A stretch of 64,000 bases of DNA from Marimicrobium sp913061115 (GTDB taxonomy: Bacteria > Pseudomonadota > Gammaproteobacteria > Pseudomonadales > Halieaceae): contig NZ_CP159826.1 in NCBI RefSeq assembly GCF_047729875.1, positions 496,001 through 560,000 on the forward strand. Reading direction: 5' to 3'. A program made the translations under genes and the position numbers. Below, piece after piece: positions 53,419 through 62,572 of this stretch. A model generated the notes under the pieces. The model was not told where the DNA came from, made no database searches, and saw only the letters and a program-made list of their open reading frames with translations. Numbering within the stretch: position 1 is the stretch's first letter; each line of letters opens with the position of its first letter.

Positions 53419-53891
53419 CTAGGTTTCCGATGACATTGGCTGGGGAAACTACGCTCAGAAAAGAACTGGATCGATTAAAAAAGGTGGATCGGCCGCGCAT
53501 TGTGCAAGCTATCGCAGAGGCGCGAGCACACGGCGACCTCAAGGAGAATGCCGAGTATCATGCGGCGCGTGATCAGCAGAGTTTTGCCGAGGGTCGTATC
53601 CTGGAGATTGAGGGGAAGCTGGGCAACGTCCAAGTCATTGATATCACGGCTATTCCCAAGACAGGCAGGGTGATCTTTGGCGCCACCGTTGATCTCATCA
53701 ACGTGGGCACAGACGAGACTGTGAGATACCGCATCGTGGGTGAAGATGAGGCCGATGTGAAGAGCAATATGATTTCGGTGGGCTCGCCCATTGCACGTGC
53801 TCTGATAGGGAAAGAAGAGGGCGATGTGGTCGTCGTCAAGGCCCCCAGCGGTGATATCGAGTACGAAATTGACCAGGTACATCACCTCTGA
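53415..53891 (+). CDS. greA: Transcription elongation factor GreA
   Basis: 158 residues. Rescues backtracked RNA polymerase by stimulating transcript cleavage. N-terminal coiled coil (ETTLRKELDRLKKVDRPRIV, then ARAHGDLKENAEYHAARDQQ carrying the acidic tip residues) and C-terminal FKBP-like domain (GATVDLINVGTDETVRYRIVG, ISVGSPIARALIGKEEGDVV). Normal size. Overlaps carB by 4 nt, as in Pseudomonas. Confidence 0.97.
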   Translation: MTRFPMTLAGETTLRKELDRLKKVDRPRIVQAIAEARAHGDLKENAEYHAARDQQSFAEGRILEIEGKLGNVQVIDITAIPKTGRVIFGATVDLINVGTDETVRYRIVGEDEADVKSNMISVGSPIARALIGKEEGDVVVVKAPSGDIEYEIDQVHHL

Positions 53892-53928
53892 TTTAGGGGA
53901 TTGGTCGCCTCAAAATGCTATGGCGCGG

Positions 53929-53958
53929 GCGTCAAGGGTTGCTGCTATCGATTGACGC
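53929..53958. repeat. Inverted repeat after greA
   Basis: GCGTCAA (53929-53935) and TTGACGC (53952-53958) with a 16-nt centre, between greA and the Fur box of feoAB. No T-run follows, so it is not a standard terminator; possibly a weak transcript-end structure. Confidence 0.3.
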
Positions 53959-54022
53959 GGGCGCTATCATGTTTTGGAAAAATGTCTCGCTTTAAAGGGG
54001 CAATTTTCAGTCAAATCAATAA

Positions 54023-54037
54023 TGCAAATAATTCTCA
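54023..54037. promoter_or_regulatory. Fur box of feoAB
   Basis: TGCAAATAATTCTCA; read on the minus strand TGAGAAT-T-ATTTGCA, 11 of 14 matches to the 7-1-7 Fur consensus TGATAAT-N-ATTATCA. It lies 42 nt before feoA in an AT-rich stretch, so feoAB should be repressed by Fur when iron is sufficient. Confidence 0.65.
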
Positions 54038-54079
54038 TTTAGATTATCATCGATTTTTTAGTTCAGCCGCAAGAGCACT

Positions 54080-54328
54080 ATGAGCCTCTCCCTTTGGGCC
54101 CTAAAAACGGGTGACCACTGCGAAATTCTGGGTTACGACGACGCTCTCGATGAGAAGTATCGTATTCGTTTAATGGAATTCGGTTTTCACCGCGGCGAAT
54201 CAGTGTCTTGTCTGCATTCGCTCGGTTTTGGGGCGCCTAAAGTCTACCGCGTCAGCAATACGGTCTATTCATTGGACGATGAGGTTGCTACCCACATTTT
54301 GGTTAACATTATTCCTAGTCATGCCTAA
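54080..54328 (+). CDS. feoA: Ferrous iron transport protein A
   Basis: 82 residues, SH3-like FeoA fold: LWALKTGDHCEILGYDD, YRIRLMEFGFHRGESVSCL, APKVYRVSNTVYSLDDEVATHILV. Small cytoplasmic partner of FeoB. It overlaps feoB by 8 nt. A Fur box lies upstream. The operon stands between greA and yhbY, where related genomes normally have no iron genes. Confidence 0.92.
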   Translation: MSLSLWALKTGDHCEILGYDDALDEKYRIRLMEFGFHRGESVSCLHSLGFGAPKVYRVSNTVYSLDDEVATHILVNIIPSHA

Positions 54329-56144
54329 AGTTCTCCTGATGGGCAGCCCTAATTCGGGCAAAAGTATGTTGTTCAATCGCCTGACGGGGCTGCACCATAA
54401 GGTGGCCAATTTCCCGGGTATCACCGTGGATGTCAGTGTTGGTCGAATGCAGGCGATGCCAGATTTTGATCTGGTGGACTTCCCGGGGACATACTCGCTA
54501 CAGGCTATTTCGGCGGACGAGAAGGTCGCGGTGGAGAACTTCGAGCGGGCGTTAGTAGACCCCAATGTTGTTCAGGTACTGTGTGTTATTGATGCTACTC
54601 GGCTGGAAAAAAGCCTCTACTTTACCCTGCAGGTTATTCGCGAGTGCGTGCGGCACGGCAAGCCGGTCTCTGTATTGGCTAATATGATAGATGTACTGGA
54701 CACGCATAAATTAAGTTTGGATACGCAGGGGCTGTCTGCTGCATTGCAGACGCCAGTAATGCCGACCTCTGCACGCTCTGGAAAGGGCTTGGAAGCGGTT
54801 ATCAACGAGCTTAAAGCAGACCATGCTGGCATGAGTAGCGCGTATGTGGAGCTGCCCGATGAGCAGTTGCGTGCGAAAGCACACGAACTCGCACATCGCT
54901 TTGGCCCCAAAGGCGATGTGTTGATCAGGAACCAGACCCGATTGGATAGTATTTTTCTCCATTCGGTGATCGGCGGTGTTGCCTTTTTCTTTATTATGTA
55001 CCTGTTGTTTCAGTCCATATTCACCTGGTCCGCACCGTTGATGGATGCGGTCGAGTATGTGCTCAGCACAATGGCGGACTGGATTGTGCCTTTGATCAGT
55101 AATCAGGTGGCGAGGGACTTTACCTCTGACGCACTGTTTGGCGGAATCGGCGCTTTTTTGGTCTTCGTGCCGCAAATTTTTGTGCTGACTTTTATTATCG
55201 GGTTGCTGGAAGACTCGGGCTACATGGCGCGAGCTGCTCTGATCTGTCATAAACCGCTGCGCCTGTTCGGCCTCACAGGAAAAAGCTTCATTCCCATGCT
55301 GTCGGGGGTGGCTTGTGCCATTCCCGCGATCTACGCGGCGCGCGCGATCGACTCACCACGCAAGCGGTTGCTGACCTATATGGCAATCCCGTTGATGCCC
55401 TGTTCTGCTCGATTGCCGGTTTACACGTTGCTGATTGCCGCCTTTATTCCCGCGGGAACGGCACTGGGCGGACTGCTCGGATGGCAGGGCATGGCCATGT
55501 TTGCTATTTATTTTTTTGGTATGTTTTGCGGGCTGCTGGTAACGGCATTGGTATCACGCACCAGTAAGGATCATTATAACGACCTGCCTTTTGTGCTGGA
55601 GCTGCCACCCTACAGGCTCCCTAGCATGCGACCTCTATTGCGTAATTCCTGGAACCGCTCAAAACACTTTGTAACCAAGGCCGGCAAAATCATATTTGCG
55701 GTGACGGTTGTTATTTGGATACTGGGCTATTTCCCGAACTACGGTACTGATCTGGGTGCTTCTTGGTTGGGATATATGGGCCATATCATCGAGCCATTGT
55801 TCGCCCCGCTAGGTCTTGACTGGCGCTATGGCGTTGCCATTTTAAGTTCCTTTCTGGCGCGGGAAGTATTTGTCGGCACACTGGGGACTATCTTTGGGAT
55901 TGAATCTGCGGATGAGCACATGGCTCCATTGGTGCAGCATATTCAAAACAGTGACCTTGCCTTGGGGTCGGGCATTGCGCTACTGGTTTTTTTCGCCATC
56001 GCACTGCAATGTGTTTCGACATTGGCGATCCTTGCGAAGGAAAGCCAATCCAATTCGTTGGGGATAAAACTGTTCGTCGGATACTTTCTGTTTGCTTATG
56101 TTGCAGCGATTATGGCGTATCAACTGACCAATTTTTTGACCTGA
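54321..56144 (+). CDS. feoB: Ferrous iron transporter FeoB
   Basis: 607 residues; shorter than the 773 of E. coli but normal for the compact FeoB type. N-terminal G domain: GSPNSGKSM (G1), GITVDVSVG (G2), DFPGTYSL (G3), NMID (G4), followed by about eight to nine membrane helices with LLEDSGYMARAALIC, MLSGVACAIPAIYAARAID and MPCSARLPVYTLLIAAF. GTP-driven or GTP-gated Fe(II) uptake across the inner membrane. Starts at ATG 54321, overlapping feoA. No feoC is evident. Confidence 0.94.
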   Translation: MPKVLLMGSPNSGKSMLFNRLTGLHHKVANFPGITVDVSVGRMQAMPDFDLVDFPGTYSLQAISADEKVAVENFERALVDPNVVQVLCVIDATRLEKSLYFTLQVIRECVRHGKPVSVLANMIDVLDTHKLSLDTQGLSAALQTPVMPTSARSGKGLEAVINELKADHAGMSSAYVELPDEQLRAKAHELAHRFGPKGDVLIRNQTRLDSIFLHSVIGGVAFFFIMYLLFQSIFTWSAPLMDAVEYVLSTMADWIVPLISNQVARDFTSDALFGGIGAFLVFVPQIFVLTFIIGLLEDSGYMARAALICHKPLRLFGLTGKSFIPMLSGVACAIPAIYAARAIDSPRKRLLTYMAIPLMPCSARLPVYTLLIAAFIPAGTALGGLLGWQGMAMFAIYFFGMFCGLLVTALVSRTSKDHYNDLPFVLELPPYRLPSMRPLLRNSWNRSKHFVTKAGKIIFAVTVVIWILGYFPNYGTDLGASWLGYMGHIIEPLFAPLGLDWRYGVAILSSFLAREVFVGTLGTIFGIESADEHMAPLVQHIQNSDLALGSGIALLVFFAIALQCVSTLAILAKESQSNSLGIKLFVGYFLFAYVAAIMAYQLTNFLT

Positions 56145-56231
56145 CACCGATGGCTGCCAATCCATTCTTTCGTATTGAAATAGCCTGATCTACGTCGATA
56201 TCAGCTGCGCCAGCAGCGCGTAAGCGCTTGG

Positions 56232-56543
56232 TTAGAGCGGCTTGATTAGATTGGATAATCGCGGGTCAGGCGCGGCAGAGCGGCGCAGCACGACAATGAC
56301 GCTGCCAATACTCTGTACCATTTCGGCTCCGGTTTGCTTGCAAATCTTCTCGGCCAGTGCGGCGCGAGCCTCACGCGAGCCCACGGCGATTTTGACTTTG
56401 ATCAACTCATGGTCGGTTAGGGCTCGATCAAGCTCCGCGCTGACAGTCTCGCTAAGGCCTTTGCCAGCGATAGTGACCACTGGATTGAGCTTATGACCTA
56501 TAGCGCGCAGCTGTTTGATGTCGGGTTTTGTTTTCTTACTCAT
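56232..56543 (-). CDS. yhbY: Ribosome assembly RNA-binding protein YhbY (CRM domain)
   Basis: 103 residues, a single CRM domain: LRAIGHKLNPVVTIAGKGLSE, LDRALTDHELIKVKIAVGS, EKICKQTGAEMVQSIGSVIV with the GxxG-like RNA-binding loop. Associates with pre-50S subunits. Divergent from rlmE, as in other gammaproteobacteria. The ATG at 56543 follows GGAAAGAC. Confidence 0.93.
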   Translation of the reverse strand: MSKKTKPDIKQLRAIGHKLNPVVTIAGKGLSETVSAELDRALTDHELIKVKIAVGSREARAALAEKICKQTGAEMVQSIGSVIVVLRRSAAPDPRLSNLIKPL

Positions 56544-56635
56544 AGTCTTTCCAATGTACAATGCCCATCACTGCCGGGGCGGGCTAGTCTACACAAGCCG
56601 CCCCGAGCAAGAAACCGAAATTACAGTGGTCTCCT

Positions 56636-57262
56636 ATGGCGAAGAAACGACCCTCCAGTAAAGCATGGCTAAAAGAACACCGCGATGACCCCTATGTGCA
56701 GCAGGCCCAGCGAGAGGGTTATCGCTCACGGGCGTGCTATAAGCTGCTGGAGCTGCAAGAAAAGGATAAATTTATCCGCCCCGGCATGACAGTATTGGAC
56801 CTGGGTAGTGCGCCGGGCGGTTGGTCGCAGGTGGCGATTGCCCGGGTGGGGGATCACGGCAAGGTGATTGCCTCGGATATCCTGCCCATGGACGGATTAG
56901 CCGGTGTGACCTTCATTGAGGGAGATTTCACCGAAGTGCAGGTCTTTGACAGTATTATTGCGGCGCTTGATGGCAAACAGGTGGATGTGGTCATTTCCGA
57001 CATGGCACCCAATATGAGCGGGGTGAGCGCCGTAGATCAGCCTCGCGCGATCTATCTGGTGGAACTTGCCTTGGATATGGCGCAACAGGTATTGGCCCCC
57101 GGGGGCACGTTTGTCACCAAAGTGTTTCATGGAGAGGGTTTTGATCAGGTGTTTCAAGCCACGAAAGGCTATTTTGTCAAGGTGTTGACGCGCAAACCGA
57201 AGGCTTCCAGACCCCGCTCAAGGGAGGTGTATATGGTGGCAAAAGAGTTCCGTGGCCCCTGA
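56636..57262 (+). CDS. rlmE: 23S rRNA (uridine 2-O) methyltransferase RlmE
   Basis: 208 residues. Methylates U2552 of 23S rRNA using SAM; a heat-shock protein in E. coli (FtsJ/RrmJ). SRACYKLLELQEKDKF (catalytic Lys), VLDLGSAPGGWSQVA (SAM site), VISDMAPNMSG (catalytic Asp), FVTKVFHGEG (Lys) and SREVYMVAKEF (Glu) make the K-D-K-E tetrad. The ribosome site is weak. The sigma-32 promoter of ftsH lies right after its stop. Confidence 0.97.
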   Translation: MAKKRPSSKAWLKEHRDDPYVQQAQREGYRSRACYKLLELQEKDKFIRPGMTVLDLGSAPGGWSQVAIARVGDHGKVIASDILPMDGLAGVTFIEGDFTEVQVFDSIIAALDGKQVDVVISDMAPNMSGVSAVDQPRAIYLVELALDMAQQVLAPGGTFVTKVFHGEGFDQVFQATKGYFVKVLTRKPKASRPRSREVYMVAKEFRGP

Positions 57263-57281
57263 TAATTGTATTATCGGACAC

Positions 57282-57310
57282 CTTGAAACATGGAGACATT
57301 GCCCCAAGTA
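57282..57310 (+). promoter_or_regulatory. Sigma-32 (heat-shock) promoter of ftsH
   Basis: CTTGAAA (57282-57288), 13-nt spacer, CCCCAAGTA (57302-57310), close to the RpoH consensus CTTGAAA-N11-16-CCCCATNTA (one mismatch in the -10). About 195 nt upstream of ftsH, matching the known heat-shock control of this gene. Confidence 0.8.
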
Positions 57311-57507
57311 TAGTAAATTGTAACTGAATGAATGGGTGAATCGAGCCTGCCAATGCGCCGCTGGGCGCTATTTGTCACCTTTCTTTATCAGACGCGACGG
57401 CATTCGGCAGTAATGTGACGCGTTAAGGGCACCGTATTCGTCCCCGTTACTGCTGCAGTGCAGTGCGAGCGGCGCATCTGTTGAAAATCTTTAAAGAGGT
57501 ATTGGTA

Positions 57508-59436
57508 TTGAACACTATGGTTAAGAATTTATTGCTTTGGCTGGTGATAGCAGCGGTGCTGTTGTCCGTATTCAACAACTTCAATATGAAGGGTGCCACC
57601 GAGCAGGTCGGCTATTCTCAGCTTATTGAGGAGGTTCAGCAGGACAAAGTGAAGAAAGTGGTCGTGGATGGGTTAACAATTTCGAGTGAGCGCTATGACG
57701 GCTCTAAATTTGAAACCATTCGCCCGATGATGGAAGACCCCAAGCTGATCGACGATTTGCTGCAGCATAACGTCGAGGTAGAGGGGCGTAAGCCTGAGCA
57801 GCAAAGCGTCTGGACCCAGCTATTGGTCGCCAGTTTCCCTATTCTTATTATTATTGCCGTATTTATGTTCTTCATGCGCCAGATGCAGGGCGGCGGTGGC
57901 GGTCGCGGCGGGCCTATGAGCTTTGGCAAGAGCAAGGCCAAGCTGCTGGGCGAGGATCAGATCACCACCACGTTCGCGGATGTTGCGGGGGTGGATGAAG
58001 CGAAACAAGACGTTCAGGAGTTGGTGGAGTTTCTGCGCGATCCCAGTCGTTTTCAGAAATTGGGCGGGCGTATTCCGCGCGGCGTACTGATGGTAGGGCA
58101 GCCCGGTACCGGCAAGACCTTGCTGGCTAAGGCCATTGCCGGCGAGGCGAAAGTGCCATTCTTCTCGATATCGGGCTCAGATTTTGTGGAGATGTTTGTG
58201 GGTGTAGGTGCTTCTCGTGTGCGAGATATGTTTGAGCAAGCCAAGAAGCAGGCGCCTTGCATTATCTTTATTGACGAAATTGATGCAGTGGGACGTCACC
58301 GGGGCGCCGGCCTCGGTGGTGGCCATGACGAGCGTGAGCAAACGCTCAACCAATTACTGGTAGAGATGGATGGTTTTGAGGTGAACGACGGCGTGATCGT
58401 TATCGCCGCCACTAACCGCCCTGATGTTCTCGATCCAGCCCTGTTGAGGCCGGGCCGGTTTGACCGGCAGGTGGTGGTGAGTCTCCCTGATATCCGTGGT
58501 CGTGAGCATATTCTCAAAGTGCATATGCGCAAGGTGCCTTTGGCGGAAGATGTGGAGGCGTCTAAAATTGCGCGCGGTACACCGGGCTTCTCTGGTGCTG
58601 ACCTGGCGAATCTGGTCAACGAAGCGGCGCTGTTTGCTGCACGCAGCAATGTGCGTACCGTGGGTATGATCCACTTTGAATTGGCCAAAGACAAGATCAT
58701 GATGGGTGCAGAGCGCAAATCTATGGTCATGTCCGAAAAGGAAAAGCGCAATACCGCTTACCATGAAGCGGGGCATGCAATTGTTGGTCGTTTGATGCCG
58801 GAACATGATCCAGTCTACAAGGTGAGTATTATTCCTCGAGGACGCGCGCTGGGTGTCACCATGTTTCTGCCAGAGGAAGATCGGTACAGCCATAGCCGCC
58901 GGTTTATTATCAGCCAGATTTGCAGCCTCTTTGGGGGTCGTATCGCCGAGGAAATGACCCTTGGGAAGGATGGCGTTACGACAGGGGCATCGAACGATAT
59001 TCAGCGCGCAACCGATATTGCCCGAAATATGGTTACCAAGTGGGGTTTGTCAGAGAAAATGGGCCCTCTGATGTATGACGAGGCCACTGAGGAAGTGTTT
59101 CTGGGTCGCAGTGCGGGTCAGCCGCATATCAGCCATTCCGGGGAGACAGCAAAGCAGATTGATCATGAGGTTCGGCGTATTATCGACGAGTGCTATGCCA
59201 CCGCGCAGCGAGTGCTGGAAGAAAATTTTGATAAATTGCATGTGATGGCAGAGGCCCTGATGGTCTACGAAACGATTGATGCCGGGCAGATCGACGACAT
59301 CATGTCCGGGCGGGAGCCCCGCGAGCCCAAGGACTGGGGCAAGACTGACAGTGATGACACGCCGCAGTCCAACGCGGATGCCGCACAGGACGATTCCCCC
59401 GCTAGTCCGATTGGCGGTCCTGCTGGCGAGCACTGA
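57508..59436 (+). CDS. ftsH: ATP-dependent zinc metalloprotease FtsH
   Basis: 642 residues. Membrane-anchored AAA+ protease that degrades sigma-32, LpxC-type and misassembled membrane proteins. Two N-terminal helices (LLLWLVIAAVLLSVF and LLVASFPILIIIAVFMFF) around a periplasmic domain; Walker A VGQPGTGKTLLAK (usual GPPGTGKT has Pro for Gln), Walker B IIFIDEIDAVG, SRH region ATNRPDVLDPALLRPGRFDRQ, and zinc motif HEAGH. TTG 57508 has GAGG 8 nt upstream; ATG 57517 (MVKNLLLW) is the alternative and lacks a ribosome site. Confidence 0.98.
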   Translation: MNTMVKNLLLWLVIAAVLLSVFNNFNMKGATEQVGYSQLIEEVQQDKVKKVVVDGLTISSERYDGSKFETIRPMMEDPKLIDDLLQHNVEVEGRKPEQQSVWTQLLVASFPILIIIAVFMFFMRQMQGGGGGRGGPMSFGKSKAKLLGEDQITTTFADVAGVDEAKQDVQELVEFLRDPSRFQKLGGRIPRGVLMVGQPGTGKTLLAKAIAGEAKVPFFSISGSDFVEMFVGVGASRVRDMFEQAKKQAPCIIFIDEIDAVGRHRGAGLGGGHDEREQTLNQLLVEMDGFEVNDGVIVIAATNRPDVLDPALLRPGRFDRQVVVSLPDIRGREHILKVHMRKVPLAEDVEASKIARGTPGFSGADLANLVNEAALFAARSNVRTVGMIHFELAKDKIMMGAERKSMVMSEKEKRNTAYHEAGHAIVGRLMPEHDPVYKVSIIPRGRALGVTMFLPEEDRYSHSRRFIISQICSLFGGRIAEEMTLGKDGVTTGASNDIQRATDIARNMVTKWGLSEKMGPLMYDEATEEVFLGRSAGQPHISHSGETAKQIDHEVRRIIDECYATAQRVLEENFDKLHVMAEALMVYETIDAGQIDDIMSGREPREPKDWGKTDSDDTPQSNADAAQDDSPASPIGGPAGEH

Positions 59437-59454
59437 TCTGACGCCGTTAACATA

Positions 59455-60333
59455 GTGGTTGTTACTCAATATTCAGCCGGTCCGGTGTTGGAATGTGCCG
59501 GGCGCCGGCTGGACTTGTCCCGCCCGGTTGTTATGGGCATCATTAACGTGACTCCAGATTCGTTTTCTGACGGTGCTACGCTGTATCGTGGTTCAAATCT
59601 TGATATCGAGAGGGCGATGACACGTGCTCGAGAGATGGTGGCATCGGGAGCGGCTATTCTGGATATCGGAGGGGAGTCTACCCGCCCCGGCGCTAGCCCG
59701 GTCTCTGTGAACGAAGAAATGGACAGAGTATTGCCATTGGTGGCGCGCATAGCGGCGGAATTGGAAACCGTCATCTCCGTCGACACGAGTACCCCGGTAT
59801 TGATGCGTGAGGCGGCGAATGCGGGCGCAGGTTTATTGAACGACGTCCGTGCGCTCACGCGAGAAGGGGCCCTAGAGGCGGCCGCTGCAGCGAACGTGCC
59901 TATCTGTTTGATGCATATGCAGGGCGAGCCCGGCAACATGCAAGTTGCTCCACACTATGATGATGTTGTGGAGGACGTCTGTGAATATTTGCAGTCCAGA
60001 ATCGCCTCCTGCGAACGACAAGGTATCGCCCGAAACCGCCTGTTATTGGATCCTGGGTTTGGGTTTGGTAAGTCCGTCACTCACAATCTGAAGTTGCTGC
60101 GTGAGTTGCCCCGTCTAGCGGCAATCGGTCTCCCGCTTGTTGTGAGTCTGTCGCGTAAATCGCTGATTGGCAAACTGTTGGGCAGGGAGGTGGGGCAGCG
60201 TCTTCCGGCGAGTCTCGCGCTGGCGGTGCTTGCTGCCCAGCGCGGTGCTGCGGTCATAAGGACGCACGATGTGGCCGCCACTGTTGATGCTGTGTCGATG
60301 TTAATGGCCTTGGAGGAGTGTGTGGACTTATGA
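59455..60333 (+). CDS. folP: Dihydropteroate synthase
   Basis: 292 residues, TIM barrel. Joins p-aminobenzoate to 6-hydroxymethyl-dihydropterin diphosphate in folate synthesis; sulfonamide target. Signatures VMGIINVTPDSFSDG and LDIGGESTRPGASPVS, then DVRAL, MHMQGEPGNMQ and LDPGFGFGKSVTHNL, SRKSLIGKLLG. GTG start 18 nt after ftsH. Overlaps glmM by 4 nt. Confidence 0.96.
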   Translation: MVVTQYSAGPVLECAGRRLDLSRPVVMGIINVTPDSFSDGATLYRGSNLDIERAMTRAREMVASGAAILDIGGESTRPGASPVSVNEEMDRVLPLVARIAAELETVISVDTSTPVLMREAANAGAGLLNDVRALTREGALEAAAAANVPICLMHMQGEPGNMQVAPHYDDVVEDVCEYLQSRIASCERQGIARNRLLLDPGFGFGKSVTHNLKLLRELPRLAAIGLPLVVSLSRKSLIGKLLGREVGQRLPASLALAVLAAQRGAAVIRTHDVAATVDAVSMLMALEECVDL

Positions 60334-61679
60334 GCAAGCGCTATTTTGGTACTGATGGTATTCGTGGCAAAGTCGGTGAGTTCCCAATTACGCCGGACTT
60401 TATGCTCAAACTAGGCTGGGCCAGCGGACGCGTATTCTCGAGAGCGTCTAATCGGGGGCAGCAGTGCACGGTGATAATCGGCAAAGACACCCGTATTTCT
60501 GGCTATATGTTCGAGTCTGCTCTGGAGGCTGGCCTGGTCGCGGCTGGAGTGAATGTGAAGCTACTGGGGCCCATGCCTACGCCGGCGATTGCGCTCATGA
60601 CGCGTAAACAGAATGCGGATGCCGGCATCGTCATCAGTGCGTCACACAACCCTTTTTACGACAATGGCATTAAGTTTTTTGGCGCCGATGGTGCCAAGCT
60701 GTCCGATGAGGTGGAGCGTGCCATTGAGGCAGAGTTGGAGCAGGAGATTTCTGTCGTTGAATCGCGCAATATTGGCAAGGTACTGCGAGTTGAGGATGCT
60801 GCTGGGCGTTATGTCGAATTTTGCAAGGCGACTGTTCCCGAGGGATTCAGTTTGCGAGGCCTAAGCATCGCCATAGATTGCGCGCACGGAGCCACCTACC
60901 ACATTGCTCCCAGTGTTCTTAGTGAGTTGGGTGCAGAAGTGATTATTATGGGGGCACAGCCCGACGGCTTCAATATTAACGAAGGTGTCGGTTCCACCGA
61001 CATGGCCGCGCTATCCGCACTGGTCAGAGATAAGGGGGCGGATATTGGCATCGCTTACGACGGTGACGGTGATCGTGTATTAATGACAGATAGCATGGGC
61101 GAGATTATCGATGGCGACGAATTGGTCTACATTATCGCTATGCACCGCTTGGCCATGGGAATCAGTGACGGCGGTGTGGTAGGTACCCAAATGTCAAATC
61201 TGGGGCTCGAATTGGCACTTGAAGAGGCGGGGTTAGAGTTTGTGCGGGCGCAGGTGGGTGATCGTCACGTCAAAGCAATGATGGAAGCGAACGGCTGGCT
61301 TTTGGGGGGAGAATCCTCTGGGCATATCATTTGTTCTGATGTGACGACCACTGGTGACGGTATTATCGCTTCATTGCAGGTCCTGATGGCACTGCAGGGG
61401 ACGAAAGGGGGGGTGCAGGCACTGCGGGCAGGCATTACCTTGTATCCCCAGACCATGATTAACATCACCGTGAGCGAAAGACCCAATCTGGAAGACCACC
61501 CTGAAATAAGCGCTGCTGTGGCGTCTGCTGAGCGGCGCCTAGGCAAGCAGGGCAGAGTCCTGCTGCGCCCCTCCGGCACTGAGCCTAAGGTGCGGGTAAT
61601 GATTGAAGGAAGAGATCATGAAGAGGTGGCACTTTTGTGCGCCGAGCTGGCAGCAGAGGTAGAGCGGATTCTTGCTTGA
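60330..61679 (+). CDS. glmM: Phosphoglucosamine mutase
   Basis: 449 residues. Converts glucosamine-6-phosphate to glucosamine-1-phosphate for UDP-GlcNAc. RYFGTDGIRGKVGEFPI at the N-terminus, phosphoserine loop VISASHNPFYDNG (Ser105), metal site YDGDGDRVLM, substrate loop GGESSGHII and phosphate-binding RPSGTEPKVRVM. ATG overlaps the folP stop. Confidence 0.97.
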   Translation: MSKRYFGTDGIRGKVGEFPITPDFMLKLGWASGRVFSRASNRGQQCTVIIGKDTRISGYMFESALEAGLVAAGVNVKLLGPMPTPAIALMTRKQNADAGIVISASHNPFYDNGIKFFGADGAKLSDEVERAIEAELEQEISVVESRNIGKVLRVEDAAGRYVEFCKATVPEGFSLRGLSIAIDCAHGATYHIAPSVLSELGAEVIIMGAQPDGFNINEGVGSTDMAALSALVRDKGADIGIAYDGDGDRVLMTDSMGEIIDGDELVYIIAMHRLAMGISDGGVVGTQMSNLGLELALEEAGLEFVRAQVGDRHVKAMMEANGWLLGGESSGHIICSDVTTTGDGIIASLQVLMALQGTKGGVQALRAGITLYPQTMINITVSERPNLEDHPEISAAVASAERRLGKQGRVLLRPSGTEPKVRVMIEGRDHEEVALLCAELAAEVERILA

Positions 61680-61785
61680 ATTGCAGCCGATGTTTGATTC
61701 TGGCTTGACAGTATTGGGTAGGGTCCTTGTCACGGGGGGCTATCTTGGTTAAGATTGCGGCCGCTTTTTTGACTGGGGGATCCAG

Positions 61786-62532
61786 ATGCGTCAGCCTCTG
61801 GTTGTAGGTAACTGGAAGATGCAGGGTTCTCTAGCCGGTGTCGAGGCATTGCTTGGGGATCTTGTGAGTGCGACGCCAGCTGCTGGGGTTGAGGTGGTGG
61901 TGTGTCCTACTTACGTGCATCTGGCGCAAGCGGTGAGTTTGTGCCGGTTTTCGTCTTTAACGCTAGGCGCCCAGGACTGTAGTCATGTCCAATCGGGAGC
62001 CTATACCGGTGAGGTGTCTCCGGCAATGTTGGCCGAGATAGGGTGCCGCTGGGTGATCCTTGGGCACTCGGAACGAAGACAGTATCAGGGTGAATCCGAC
62101 GTTCTGATTGCCGCTAAGTTGATGTCTGCGGCAGAGGCAGGCTTGAGGCCTATTGTTTGTGTTGGGGAAACACGCGAGCAACGCGAAGCGGGAGCCGCAC
62201 AAGCGGTGGTTAGTACTCAGCTTGAAGAGGCCTTGAAGGGTCGGGCGAACTTAGCTCAGTTAGTGTTAGCCTATGAACCCGTATGGGCGATTGGGACCGG
62301 ACTGACGGCTACGCCGGAACAGGCGCAGCAAATGCATGCCTTTATGCGCGTATGTCTGGCCGATATTGCCAATGTGGATTCAGCTGCCACAAGGATTTTG
62401 TATGGCGGTAGTGTGAAGCCTGACAACGCGGCGCAGCTGTTTGCGCAGCCTGATATAGATGGCGCTCTGGTGGGAGGTGCTGCTCTAGTTGCAGCAGACT
62501 TCTTGGCGATTATTAACGCAGCGGCTGCGTGA
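61786..62532 (+). CDS. tpiA: Triose-phosphate isomerase
   Basis: 248 residues, TIM barrel. Interconverts DHAP and glyceraldehyde-3-phosphate. GNWKMQGS (catalytic Lys), VILGHSERRQYQGESD (His), VLAYEPVWAIGTG (Glu), and phosphate loop ILYGGSVKPDNAAQ. GGGGGATCCAG precedes the ATG. A TTGACA sequence at 61704-61709 may be the -35 of its own promoter; no clear -10 was seen. Confidence 0.97.
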   Translation: MRQPLVVGNWKMQGSLAGVEALLGDLVSATPAAGVEVVVCPTYVHLAQAVSLCRFSSLTLGAQDCSHVQSGAYTGEVSPAMLAEIGCRWVILGHSERRQYQGESDVLIAAKLMSAAEAGLRPIVCVGETREQREAGAAQAVVSTQLEEALKGRANLAQLVLAYEPVWAIGTGLTATPEQAQQMHAFMRVCLADIANVDSAATRILYGGSVKPDNAAQLFAQPDIDGALVGGAALVAADFLAIINAAAA

Positions 62533-62572
62533 CAAAAAATTGTAAGTTGTCCCCTGGAGGGACTTGAATATT

